Positions 1-12,257 of a DNA stretch of 20,682 nucleotides are shown here, in pieces; position 1 is the first letter of the stretch, and each line of letters opens with the position of its first letter. The position numbers and the translations under genes are program-made. The DNA comes from Chloroflexota bacterium (GTDB taxonomy: Bacteria; Chloroflexota; Limnocylindria; Limnocylindrales; CSP1-4): the NCBI GenBank assembly GCA_021815005.1, contig JAKAHL010000002.1, positions 1 to 20,682 on the forward strand, in the 5' to 3' direction. The notes under the pieces were generated by a model that saw only the letters and a program-made list of their open reading frames with translations, was not told the origin of the DNA and did no database searches.

Positions 1-15
1 GGCGCCGCCGCCGCC

Positions 16-972
16 CTACCGCTCCGCGCCCGGCGCCTCGGCGGGGCCGGCCGCCTCGGCGGGTCGTGACCGCCCGGTCAGGCGCCGCAGCGTCGCCGGG
101 CTGGACACCAGCGCGATGCCGCCCGCGATCAGCACCGTCGCGCCCACGCGGCTGGCGGTGACGGATTCGCCGAGCACGAGGGCACCTCCCGTGAGGCCCA
201 CGACCGGCAGCAGGTAGGACGTCATCGACGTCCGCATCGAGCCCCAGTGGCGCAGGATCGTGAAGTAGGCGAGGTAGGCGAAGCCCGAGCCCAGGAAGCC
301 GAGCCAGGCGATGGCGAGCAGGGCGACGGGCGCCGGGTGCACGCTCGCCCACGGGCGGTCCGCGAGGAGGGCCAGAGGGACGGTGATGGCGGCGGCGAAG
401 CCCACCTGGAACAGGGCCGGGATCATGGGCGCCAGGCCGCGCACGTTCCGCCGCGCGTACACGTTCCCGCACGCGTAGCTCAGCGAGCTCGCGACCATCA
501 TCAGCTCCGCCGGGACGCTGGTGCCCAGTCCGGCGGCGAGGCCCGGCGCCACCAGCCACAGGACGCCGGCGAAGCCGATGGCGAGACCGGCGACCCGCGC
601 GGCGGTGATCCCCTCGTCGGGGAGGACGAGCGGCGCGATTACGATGACGAACAGCGGAACCGTGGCATTGAGGATGGCCGCGAGGGCCGAGTCCATCGAC
701 TCCTCGCCCACCGTGATCAGCAGGAACGGCACCACGATGTTGACCACGCTCATGACGAGCAGGTGGCCGTACTGGCGGGGGCTGCGCGGGAGCGGCTCGC
801 GGGCGATGGCGACCACGACGCCCAGGAACGCCGCCCCGAGCGTGAGCCGGCCTGCGATCAGCGTGAGCGGCGGCACCGTGCCCAGGGCCACCTTGATCCA
901 GAGGTACGAGGTGCCCCACACGAACGAGAGCGCGAGGAAGGGGATCCAGACCCAGGTCGTGCTCCGCTGCAT
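16..972 (-). CDS. DMT superfamily (EamA-type) transporter
   Basis: This encodes a 318-residue, almost wholly hydrophobic inner-membrane protein. It fits the drug/metabolite transporter family: about ten predicted membrane helices arranged as two EamA repeats (roughly residues 5-145 and 155-295). The N-terminal helix carries the motif FVWGTSYLWIKVAL, typical of the first EamA repeat, and the C-terminal half ends with the LLPVVGLTGGALVLGE pattern common in these exporters. The tail after about residue 298 is hydrophilic, rich in Arg, Ala, Pro and Glu. Members export amino acids, nucleosides or other small metabolites, and the substrate cannot be read from sequence. An ATG at 999 would add nine residues, but I prefer the ATG at 972 because a TATCAT box lies 6 nt upstream, suggesting a leaderless message. 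The gene diverges from the ABC operon at 1058 and probably is not part of it. Confidence 0.88.
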   Translation of the reverse strand: MQRSTTWVWIPFLALSFVWGTSYLWIKVALGTVPPLTLIAGRLTLGAAFLGVVVAIAREPLPRSPRQYGHLLVMSVVNIVVPFLLITVGEESMDSALAAILNATVPLFVIVIAPLVLPDEGITAARVAGLAIGFAGVLWLVAPGLAAGLGTSVPAELMMVASSLSYACGNVYARRNVRGLAPMIPALFQVGFAAAITVPLALLADRPWASVHPAPVALLAIAWLGFLGSGFAYLAYFTILRHWGSMRTSMTSYLLPVVGLTGGALVLGESVTASRVGATVLIAGGIALVSSPATLRRLTGRSRPAEAAGPAEAPGAER

Positions 973-978
973 CGCGGG

Positions 979-984
979 ATGATA
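979..984 (-). promoter_or_regulatory. -10 box of the EamA transporter gene, probably leaderless
   Basis: On the minus strand TATCAT matches the -10 consensus at five of six bases. It is followed by six bases (CCCGCG) and then the ATG at 972, so transcription would start at or next to the start codon. I see no good -35 box at 16-18 bp. The same spacing recurs at three other genes in the window. Confidence 0.5.
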
Positions 985-1044
985 TCGGCCTTGGCCCATG
1001 GCGCTAGGCCAAACGGCCGGTGACGACCTCTTGCGCGAGGGTCA

Positions 1045-1050
1045 TAGAAT
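1045..1050 (+). promoter_or_regulatory. -10 box of the ABC exporter operon, probably leaderless
   Basis: TAGAAT matches the -10 consensus at five of six bases and ends 7 nt before the ATG at 1058. A weak -35 (GTGACG) lies at 1020-1025 with a 19-bp spacer. The only purine-rich stretch upstream, GAGGG at 1037-1041, is too far from the start codon to act as a ribosome binding site, which favours leaderless initiation. The box is partly covered by the inverted repeat at 1047-1068. Confidence 0.5.
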
Positions 1051-1068
1051 TCAACACATGATGAATTC
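1047..1068. promoter_or_regulatory. Inverted repeat, candidate TetR operator
   Basis: A 22-bp inverted repeat has perfect 7-bp arms, GAATTCA and TGAATTC, and two further symmetric base pairs inside (nine of eleven positions symmetric). It is AT-rich in a GC-rich setting and overlaps both the -10 box and the two adjacent ATG codons of the ATPase gene. Length and position fit a TetR-family operator, and a TetR gene closes the same operon. Binding is inference. Confidence 0.55.
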
Positions 1069-1822
1069 CAATCCGGCCTCGGCTGCTGCGCCCGGCGCCC
1101 GAGAGCCCGCCATCCGGGCGGTCGGGCTGGTCAAGCGCTTCGGGGCGGTCACCGCGGTGAACGGCATGACCTTCGACCTGGCGCCCGGCCGGATCTTCGG
1201 CCTCCTGGGCCCCAACGGCTCGGGCAAGACCACGCTCATCCGGCTCCTGACCGGGATGACGCGGGCCACGGAGGGCTCGGCCACGGTCCTGGACGTCCGG
1301 ATGCCGGACCGCGCGAACCTCGCCCGGATCGGGTACATGACCCAGGGGGACGGCGTGTACCCGTCCCTGACGGTCGCCGAGAACGCCCAGTTCTTCGCCG
1401 CGGCGTACGGGGTGGAGGGCACGTCGCAGGTTGCCGACGTCCTGCGGCTCGTGGACCTCGCGGACCGATCGAAGACGATCGCGGGCATGCTCTCAGGCGG
1501 CCAGCGGCGACGCCTCTCGCTCGCCTGCGCCCTGGTGCACCGGCCGTCGGTGCTGTTCCTCGACGAGCCCACCGTGGGGGTGGACCCGCTCCTGCGCGTC
1601 CAGTTCTGGGGCCACTTCCGCACGCTCGCGGACGCCGGAACCACCATCGTCGTGTCCAGCCACGTTATGGACGAGGCGGACCGCTGCGACGAGCTGCTGT
1701 TCGTGCGCGCCGGTCGGGTGATCGCCCGCGGCACCGGCACCACGCTCCGGGCCGAGGCTGGGACCGGCGATCTGGAGGCGGCATTCCTGCGGTTCGCTGG
1801 CGAGCCGGAGGCCGCGGCATGA
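1058..1822 (+). CDS. ABC transporter ATP-binding protein (ABC-2 exporter type)
   Basis: This 254-residue protein is the nucleotide-binding subunit of an ABC exporter and acts on the cytoplasmic face of the membrane with the permease encoded next. All core motifs are present: Walker A GPNGSGKTT (51-59), Q-loop near YMTQ (93-96), signature LSGGQ (145-149), Walker B VLFLDEP with the catalytic Glu at 170, and the switch His at 202 in SSHVMDEADRCDEL. The layout resembles the DrrA/CcmA group used for drug or lipid export. An in-frame ATG exists at 998, but the start is placed at 1058 (or the adjacent 1061) because conserved sequence begins later and a TAGAAT box lies immediately upstream. Its stop overlaps the permease start as ATGA, implying coupled translation. 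The TetR gene at the operon end suggests regulation by the exported compound or a related ligand. Confidence 0.93.
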   Translation: MMNSNPASAAAPGAREPAIRAVGLVKRFGAVTAVNGMTFDLAPGRIFGLLGPNGSGKTTLIRLLTGMTRATEGSATVLDVRMPDRANLARIGYMTQGDGVYPSLTVAENAQFFAAAYGVEGTSQVADVLRLVDLADRSKTIAGMLSGGQRRRLSLACALVHRPSVLFLDEPTVGVDPLLRVQFWGHFRTLADAGTTIVVSSHVMDEADRCDELLFVRAGRVIARGTGTTLRAEAGTGDLEAAFLRFAGEPEAAA

Positions 1823-2967
1823 GCGCCCGCCGCCTGCGCGCCATCGTCCTCCGCGTCATCGTTGAGATCCGACGCGACCGGCCGTCGCTCGCGCTCCTGT
1901 TCATCGCGCCGGTCCTGGTGACCGGACTGCTGACGTTCATCCTCCGGGACACCACGACGCCCGACGTCCACGTCGCCATCGCCACCGAGGGCACCGGTCC
2001 CGCCGCCGGCCAGGTGGTGACGCGGCTGGCCACGACCCTGGCGGACGCCGGCATGACCGTCACGGTTGCCGCATCGCCCGAGGCGTCGAGGAGCGCTGTC
2101 CGCGATGGCACGGCGACCGTGGCGATCGTCCTGCCGGCCAACCTCGCGGCGGGCAAGGACGCGCAGATCGCGCTCGTCACCCAGGGCCTCGACCCGGCCG
2201 GCGACGGGGCGCAGATCCAGGCCGTCAGCTCGGCGATCGTCGGGAGCCTGGCGTCCTCGTTGGGCGCCGTGCTGCCGGCCGTCGTGCACGAGACGGTCTA
2301 CGGCACGCCCAGCGAGGACCCCATGGCGCCCTTCGCGCCAGCGATCGTCGCGTTCTTCCTCTACTTCTTCGTCTATCTGCTCACGGGCGTGTCGTTCCTG
2401 CGCGAGCGCACCGGCGGGACCCTCGAGCGCCTCATGGCGACCCCCGTGACGCGCGGCGAGATCGTGACCGGCTACACCCTGGGCTTCGGCTTCTTCGCGA
2501 TGCTCCAGGTGGCGATCCTCCTGGTCTGGGCGCTCGGCACCGTCCACGTCCCGGCCATCGGGCCGCTGCCCGACTTCTCGCTCGGTCTGGGGATCGCCGT
2601 CGCGGGTAGCCCGCTCCTCGCGTTCGCGGCGGTGCTGCTGCTCGCGCTCGGCGCGGTCAGCCTCGGGATCTTCCTCTCGACGTTCGCCCGGACCGAGCTC
2701 CAGGTGATCCAGTTCATCCCGGTCGTGCTCGTGCCGCAGTTCCTGCTCTCGGGCGTGCTGTTCTCGGTCGGCAGCCTGCCCGCCGTGCTCCAGCCGCTGG
2801 TCCGCCTCATGCCGCTCGCGTACGCCGTTGACGCCCTGCGGGAGATCTTCATCCGCGGCGCGGACCTCTCGGTGGCCTCGCTCCAGGTGGATCTCGCCGT
2901 GCTGGCCGTGATCGCCGTGCTGTTCGCGGCGGTGGCCTCGCGGACCATTCGCCGAGACGTGGTGTGA
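1819..2967 (+). CDS. ABC-2 type exporter permease
   Basis: This 382-residue membrane protein is the transmembrane partner of the preceding ATPase. It has one N-terminal helix (about 23-40, LALLFIAPVLVTGLLTFIL), then a soluble extracytoplasmic domain (about 45-165), then five hydrophobic segments from about residue 170 to the C-terminus. This is the topology of the YhhJ/ABC2_membrane_3 group. The motif RERTGGTLERLMATPVTRGEIVTGY in pieces (GTLERLMATP around 200) is the family's cytoplasmic coupling region. Start and stop overlap the neighbours by 4 nt on both sides (ATGA with the ATPase, GTGA with the TetR gene), so the three genes form one tightly coupled operon. The substrate is unknown; drug or lipid export is the usual role. 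Confidence 0.92.
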   Translation: MSARRLRAIVLRVIVEIRRDRPSLALLFIAPVLVTGLLTFILRDTTTPDVHVAIATEGTGPAAGQVVTRLATTLADAGMTVTVAASPEASRSAVRDGTATVAIVLPANLAAGKDAQIALVTQGLDPAGDGAQIQAVSSAIVGSLASSLGAVLPAVVHETVYGTPSEDPMAPFAPAIVAFFLYFFVYLLTGVSFLRERTGGTLERLMATPVTRGEIVTGYTLGFGFFAMLQVAILLVWALGTVHVPAIGPLPDFSLGLGIAVAGSPLLAFAAVLLLALGAVSLGIFLSTFARTELQVIQFIPVVLVPQFLLSGVLFSVGSLPAVLQPLVRLMPLAYAVDALREIFIRGADLSVASLQVDLAVLAVIAVLFAAVASRTIRRDVV

Positions 2968-3704
2968 GCGCCGGCCCGAACGCTCACGGCCAGGCCCCGG
3001 TAAGCGCCCGCCGGGGCCGTCGGCCGGGCTCGGGCGACACCCGGGGGCGAGTCCTGGCTGCGGCGCGCGAGGCGTTTGCCGAGCGGGGGTTCGACGGGAC
3101 CACCGTCCGCGAGGTGGCCGCCCGAGCAGACGTGGATCCGGCACTCGTCCACCACTACTTCGGCTCCAAACAGCGGCTGTTCGTGGCGGCGATGCGGTTC
3201 CCCGCTGACCTCGACGCGATCTTCGCCGCGATCGCCGCCGGCCCGCGCGAGCAGATCGGCTCCCGGATCGTGCAGGCGTTCGTGACCCTCTGGGACAGTC
3301 CGGAGGTGCAGCCGACCCTGCTCGGGATCGCCCGCTCGGCGACGACCGACCCGGTCGCGGCCGAGATGTTCCGGGGCGTCCTCGTCGACGGACCGCTCGG
3401 GGCTCTGGGGGCCCTGCTCGACGCGCCGGATGCCCAGACCCGGGCCGCCCTGGTGGGAACCCAGCTCGTCGGCCTCGCGATGGGTCGCTACGTGGCGCGC
3501 CTCGTGCCCATCGTCGCGCTACCGGCGGACGCGCTCGCGCGGCTCGTGGGCCCGACGCTCACGCGATACCTGCTCGGCGACCTCGGCGACCTCGGCGGCC
3601 TCGGCGGCCTCGGCGACCTGGGCGGCCTCGGCGACCTCGGCGGCCTCGGCGACGTCGCCGCCGCCGCAGCCGTCGCCCGCGCCGCCCCTGGCTCGTCGCG
3701 ATGA
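2964..3704 (+). CDS. TetR/AcrR family transcriptional regulator with a repetitive tail
   Basis: This 246-residue protein starts with GTG overlapping the permease stop. After a basic N-terminus it has a typical TetR DNA-binding domain (about 25-72): TRGRVLAAAREAFAERGFDG, then a helix-turn-helix with TVREVAARADVDPALVHHYF and the conserved GSKQRLF. The rest of the conserved part (to about 203) is a helical ligand-binding and dimerisation domain like those of regulators beside ABC-2 exporters. Residues 204-230 are nine tandem Leu-Gly-Asp or Leu-Gly-Gly triplets followed by an Ala-rich end; such a tail is not part of the family fold and probably is disordered or an expansion product. The protein most likely represses its own operon by binding the inverted repeat at 1047-1068 and is released by a ligand. 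That is inference from position. Confidence 0.9.
   Translation: MSAGPNAHGQAPVSARRGRRPGSGDTRGRVLAAAREAFAERGFDGTTVREVAARADVDPALVHHYFGSKQRLFVAAMRFPADLDAIFAAIAAGPREQIGSRIVQAFVTLWDSPEVQPTLLGIARSATTDPVAAEMFRGVLVDGPLGALGALLDAPDAQTRAALVGTQLVGLAMGRYVARLVPIVALPADALARLVGPTLTRYLLGDLGDLGGLGGLGDLGGLGDLGGLGDVAAAAAVARAAPGSSR
3573..3653 (+). repeat. 9-nt minisatellite in the TetR gene (nine copies)
   Basis: Nine consecutive units of CTCGGCGAC or CTCGGCGGC fill this stretch, with one unit carrying a single C-to-G change (CTGGGCGGC at 3618). The unit is in frame and encodes Leu-Gly-Asp/Gly. Because it is a multiple of three, gain or loss of units would change tail length without a frameshift. Confidence 0.95.
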
Positions 3705-3743
3705 GGACCGCCCCGCCGCGGCCCGGGCGTCGCCGCGGTTCGG

Positions 3744-3749
3744 TAGGCT
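3744..3749 (+). promoter_or_regulatory. -10 box of galK, probably leaderless
   Basis: TAGGCT, preceded by GG, is followed by six bases (TCGCGC) and then the galK ATG. The same hexamer with the same spacing precedes the histidine kinase gene at 18727. There is no clear -35 box and no Shine-Dalgarno between box and start. Confidence 0.45.
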
Positions 3750-3755
3750 TCGCGC

Positions 3756-4967
3756 ATGCCTGACCCGCAGCCCGACCCGAACGCCGCCGCCCTCGCCCGC
3801 GACCCCGACTCGCTCGCCGCCCGCCTGCGGGAGACCCACCCGGAGGCCGCCGCCCGCCCGGGCGACATCCGCGTGGTGCACGCCCCGGGTCGCGTCAACC
3901 TGATCGGCGAGCACACGGACTACAACGAGGGCTTCGTGCTGCCGGTGGCGATCGAGCGGGGGATCGCGATCGCGCTCGTCCCCACCGACGACGGGATCGC
4001 TCGCCTGACGCTCGCGGAGACGGGCGAGACCCGCGAGTTCGCCGGCGCCGCGCCGGGGCCCCGGCAGAACGCCTGGATCGACTACGTGGCGGGCATGGGC
4101 TGGGCGCTGTCCGAGGCGGGGCTGCCGGTGACGGGTTTCCGCGGGATCCTCGCGTCGGACCTGCCGCAGGGAGCGGGCCTCTCGTCGTCGGCCGCGCTCG
4201 AGGTGGTCTCGGCCTGGGCGCTCTCCGGCGGGGAGCGGCCGGCGGTGGACCCGATGCGCCTGGTCCACCTCGTCAAGCGCTCCGAGAACGGATACATCGG
4301 GCTCAACAACGGGATCATGGACCAGTTCGCGTCGATCTTCGGCGAGCCTGGCCGTGCGCTGCTGCTGGACTGCCGGAGCCTGGAGCACCGCGCGATCCGG
4401 CTGGTGGGCGACGATCTGGCGCTCGTGGCGTGCCACTCCGGCTCGCCGCGGCGCCTGGAGACCTCGGCCTACAACGAGCGCCGCGCCCAGTGCGATGCCG
4501 CGGTCTCCGCGATCGCCGCGCTGGAGCCGGGGGTGACCGCGCTCCGGGACGTCACGCCCGCGATGCTCGACGCGGTCCGCGACCGGCTCGACCCTGTCGC
4601 CGCCCGCCGCGCCCAGCACGTGGTGGACGAGGACCGGCGGGTGCTGGACGCGATCGCCGCGTTCGAGGCGGGGGACCTGGCGGAGGTGGGTCGGCTGTTC
4701 TACGCCAGCCACGCCTCGCTACGGGACCTGTACGACGTCTCCTCGCCGGAACTGGATGCGCTGGTGGACATCGCCAGGGCGACGCCGGGGGTCATCGGCG
4801 CGCGGCTCACGGGCGCCGGCTTCGGCGGCTGCACCATCAACCTGGTCCGCCGCGAGACCGTCCCGGCCCTGCGTGCGGCCGTCCTGCGCGACTACCCCGC
4901 GCGCACCGGCCTCACGCCGCGCGTGTTCGAGGTGGAGGCGTCCGCCGGGGCTCGCCGCCTCGCCTGA
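3756..4967 (+). CDS. galK: Galactokinase
   Basis: This 403-residue cytoplasmic GHMP kinase phosphorylates alpha-D-galactose to galactose-1-phosphate with ATP, the first step of the Leloir pathway. The galactokinase signature GRVNLIGEHTDYNEGFVLP spans 45-63, with the catalytic Arg at 46. The ATP-binding loop PQGAGLSSSAALEV is at 137-150. The catalytic Asp is at 189 in GIMDQFAS. The GHMP C-terminal motif LTGAGFGGC lies near 350. Length is close to the usual 380-400. The start is supported by a TAGGCT box 6 nt upstream. The gene is alone on the plus strand but faces the galactosidase operon tail-to-tail across 38 bp, and galT lies in the same region, so it belongs functionally to the cluster. 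It seems to be transcribed separately from both the transporter operon and deoR-galT. Confidence 0.97.
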   Translation: MPDPQPDPNAAALARDPDSLAARLRETHPEAAARPGDIRVVHAPGRVNLIGEHTDYNEGFVLPVAIERGIAIALVPTDDGIARLTLAETGETREFAGAAPGPRQNAWIDYVAGMGWALSEAGLPVTGFRGILASDLPQGAGLSSSAALEVVSAWALSGGERPAVDPMRLVHLVKRSENGYIGLNNGIMDQFASIFGEPGRALLLDCRSLEHRAIRLVGDDLALVACHSGSPRRLETSAYNERRAQCDAAVSAIAALEPGVTALRDVTPAMLDAVRDRLDPVAARRAQHVVDEDRRVLDAIAAFEAGDLAEVGRLFYASHASLRDLYDVSSPELDALVDIARATPGVIGARLTGAGFGGCTINLVRRETVPALRAAVLRDYPARTGLTPRVFEVEASAGARRLA

Positions 4968-4970
4968 ACG

Positions 4971-4997
4971 GCCGCGGCAGCGGGTGCCAGCCGCGGC
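4971..4997. terminator. Hairpin between convergent galK and the gal operon
   Basis: Two copies of the self-complementary GCCGCGGC, 11 nt apart, can pair as an 8-bp stem in the 38-bp gap between the galK stop and the alpha-galactosidase stop. It is placed to serve both strands. No T-run follows on either side, so intrinsic termination is uncertain. Confidence 0.35.
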
Positions 4998-5005
4998 GTC
5001 GCGCC

Positions 5006-10320
<5,315 letters not shown>

Positions 10321-11229
10321 CTAGCCCTTGGTGGAGCCGAGGGTGAGGCCTGCGACGAAGTGCTTCTGGAGCGCGAAGTACACGATCAGCGTCGGCAGCG
10401 CCACGATGAGCGAGCCGGCCGCCAGCAGGTTGTTGTCGGTGAAGAACTGGCCCGACAGGTTGTTGAGGGCGGAGGTCACCGGGAACTTGTCGCCCGTCCG
10501 GAGCAGCAGGATGCCCCAGAAGAAGTCGTTGTAGATCCAGGTGAACTCGAGCGTGGCCAGCGCGGCCAGCGCCGGGCGGGCAAGCGGCAGCAGGACCGAC
10601 CGGTATGTGCGCCACACGGACGCGCCGTCCACGAACGCGGCCTCGTTGATCTCCTTGGGGATCTGCTTGAAGTAGTTCGACAGTACGAACGTGCAGAAGC
10701 CAAGCTGGAACGCGAGGTGGATCATCACGATGCCGAACAGCTGGTCGTACCAGATGCCGTTGTCGGACAGGGGCGCGAACATGGGCAGCGCGAGGTACAG
10801 CCGGAACAGCGGCACGATGACCACCTGCTGAGGGAGCAGGTTGCCGGCCGTGAACAGCATCAGCAGCGCGAGGTTGAACTTGAAGCTGTAGCGGCTGACC
10901 GCGACCGCGACCATCGACGAGAACGTCAGGATCAGGATCAGCGCCGGCACCACCACCAGGGCCGTCTGGAGGAAGTGGAGCGGCAGGTCGGCCTGGTTCC
11001 AAGCGTTGACGAAGTTGTTGAAATTGTAGGCGCCGCCGATCGAGAAGTAGCCGCGCGGGTTGCCGCCGGTGTCGCCGTACGGGCGCAGGCTCGTGTAGAC
11101 GGCCCAGCCGAGTGGCAGGAACCAGATCAGCGAGACGACGATCAGGAACGCGTGGGTGAAGTAGTGCGGTCGCTGGCGCTTGCCGGTCACGACCTGGCGG
11201 GAGCCGAGGGGGGCGGGCGTGGGGGTCAT
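10321..11229 (-). CDS. Carbohydrate ABC transporter permease (MalG type, CUT1)
   Basis: This 302-residue inner-membrane protein is the second permease of the sugar importer. It has about six hydrophobic segments, beginning with AFLIVVSLIWFLPLGWAVYTSL (27-48), and the cytoplasmic EAA loop INEAAFVDGASVWRTYRSVLLPL (195-217) that docks on the ATPase. It ends with GLTLGSTKG, matching the common end of MalG/LacG-type subunits. The start is ATG 11229, overlapping the upstream permease stop as ATGA, with GGGAGGGAAG about 7 nt upstream; the longer open frame from 11685 only runs through the neighbouring gene. It works with the 11226-12218 permease, the 12258-13655 binding protein and an ATPase not encoded here. 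Confidence 0.95.
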   Translation of the reverse strand: MTPTPAPLGSRQVVTGKRQRPHYFTHAFLIVVSLIWFLPLGWAVYTSLRPYGDTGGNPRGYFSIGGAYNFNNFVNAWNQADLPLHFLQTALVVVPALILILTFSSMVAVAVSRYSFKFNLALLMLFTAGNLLPQQVVIVPLFRLYLALPMFAPLSDNGIWYDQLFGIVMIHLAFQLGFCTFVLSNYFKQIPKEINEAAFVDGASVWRTYRSVLLPLARPALAALATLEFTWIYNDFFWGILLLRTGDKFPVTSALNNLSGQFFTDNNLLAAGSLIVALPTLIVYFALQKHFVAGLTLGSTKG

Positions 11230-12218
11230 TCGGCTTCCCTCCCCATCGTCCGGGCGAGGTAGTAGATGATCGGGCCGATGGAGATCAGCAGCAGGATCAC
11301 CGCTATCGCCGAGCCGAAGCCGATCAGGCTCGCCTCGCCGAGGATGTTGTTGGTGATCAGCACCGACAGCAGGCCGAGGCCGTTGAGGCCCTTGTTGATG
11401 ATGTAGACGATGTCGAATGCGCGCAGCGACTCGATGATCGTCACGACCAGGACGACCACGTTGATCGGCGCGAGGACAGGGAACACGACCCGGAAGAAGG
11501 TCTGGCGCGCGTTGGCACCGTCGATGGCCGCCGCCTCGCGCAGCGTGTTGTCCACGCTCTTGAGACCGGCCAGATACAGCACCATGACATAGCCGACGTG
11601 GCGCCAGCCAGCCGCGATGAGCACCATCGCGAAGTTGAGCCCGGGCGTGCCCAGCCAGTCGATGGCGGTCCCGGAGGCGGTCCACTTCGGGTCGCCCGTC
11701 ACCGCGACCAGGAAGTTGTTGATGAAGCCCATGTTGGGCGAGTACATCAGCTGCGCGATGAAGCCCACGATGGCCAGCGACAGCACGACCGGCATGTACA
11801 GGACGCTCTGGTAGATCCGCGTCCCCTTGATGTTCTGGTCCAGGATCACCGCCATCAGCATGCCCAGCGGGGTGGCGATCAGCAGGAACGCGCCCAGCCA
11901 GATCAGGTTGTTCTCGAACGCTGGCCAGAACGGCGGGTAGTTGGAGAACAGGTTCTCGTAGTTCTTGAACCCGATGAACTTGATCTTGTCGAGACCGCCG
12001 ATGCCGTTCCAGCTCGTGAACGACAGGACGATCGAGCCGATCGTGGGCAGCCAGATCAGGAAGATGTGGATGAACGCCGGGATGCCGACCATCAGCCCGA
12101 GGGTCAGCTTGTCCCGCCGGGTGAGGAGGCTGAAGCGCTTGCGACGCTTCCTGCCTGTGGAAGGCGACGCCCCGCCGGCGGCTGCCGGCGGGGCGTACGG
12201 AACGGAGGAGGAGCTCAC
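11226..12218 (-). CDS. Carbohydrate ABC transporter permease (MalF type, CUT1)
   Basis: This 330-residue inner-membrane protein is the first permease of the sugar importer. A Ser/Ala/Pro/Gly-rich N-terminus and a basic patch GRKRRKRFSLLTRRDK (22-37) precede about six helices, starting with LTLGLMVGIPAFIHIFLIWLPTIG (38-61). The conserved EAA loop TLREAAAIDGANARQTFFRVVFPVLAPI is at about 225-252. The start is GTG at 12218, with CAGGAA about 7 nt upstream. The gene begins 39 bp after the binding-protein stop. Codons 8-18 fall in a perfect 13-bp hairpin, so the odd Pro/Ala/Gly stretch at 9-18 may reflect the RNA structure rather than protein needs. The stop overlaps the next permease start as ATGA. 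Confidence 0.95.
   Translation of the reverse strand: MSSSSVPYAPPAAAGGASPSTGRKRRKRFSLLTRRDKLTLGLMVGIPAFIHIFLIWLPTIGSIVLSFTSWNGIGGLDKIKFIGFKNYENLFSNYPPFWPAFENNLIWLGAFLLIATPLGMLMAVILDQNIKGTRIYQSVLYMPVVLSLAIVGFIAQLMYSPNMGFINNFLVAVTGDPKWTASGTAIDWLGTPGLNFAMVLIAAGWRHVGYVMVLYLAGLKSVDNTLREAAAIDGANARQTFFRVVFPVLAPINVVVLVVTIIESLRAFDIVYIINKGLNGLGLLSVLITNNILGEASLIGFGSAIAVILLLISIGPIIYYLARTMGREAE
12167..12196. other. Perfect 13-bp hairpin at the start of the first permease gene
   Basis: A perfect 13-bp stem with a 4-nt loop lies 22 nt inside the MalF-type permease gene; its arms contain GCCCCGCCGGC and GCCGGCGGGGC. No T-run follows. It is just downstream of the binding-protein gene, where sugar operons often have a structure that favours the binding protein over the permeases. 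Confidence 0.65.
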
Positions 12219-12257
12219 GGCCGTTCCTGCGTTCGGATCAGCGGTTCGCGCTCAGGG

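Noticed and set aside
1047..1068. Inverted repeat as a transposon end or cloning artefact, since both arms hold GAATTC
   Set aside because: There is no transposase or target duplication nearby, the flanking genes are intact, and the symmetry extends beyond the GAATTC hexamers.
1051..3144. A 697-codon open frame on the minus strand
   Set aside because: It is antisense to the ABC operon; composition is Arg/Asp/Glu/Gly-biased and the plus-strand genes have full motifs.
3716..3738. Two CCGCGG copies 11 nt apart between the TetR gene and galK
   Set aside because: CCGCGG is self-complementary and common in this base composition; a 6-bp stem with a long loop and no T-run is too weak to call a terminator.
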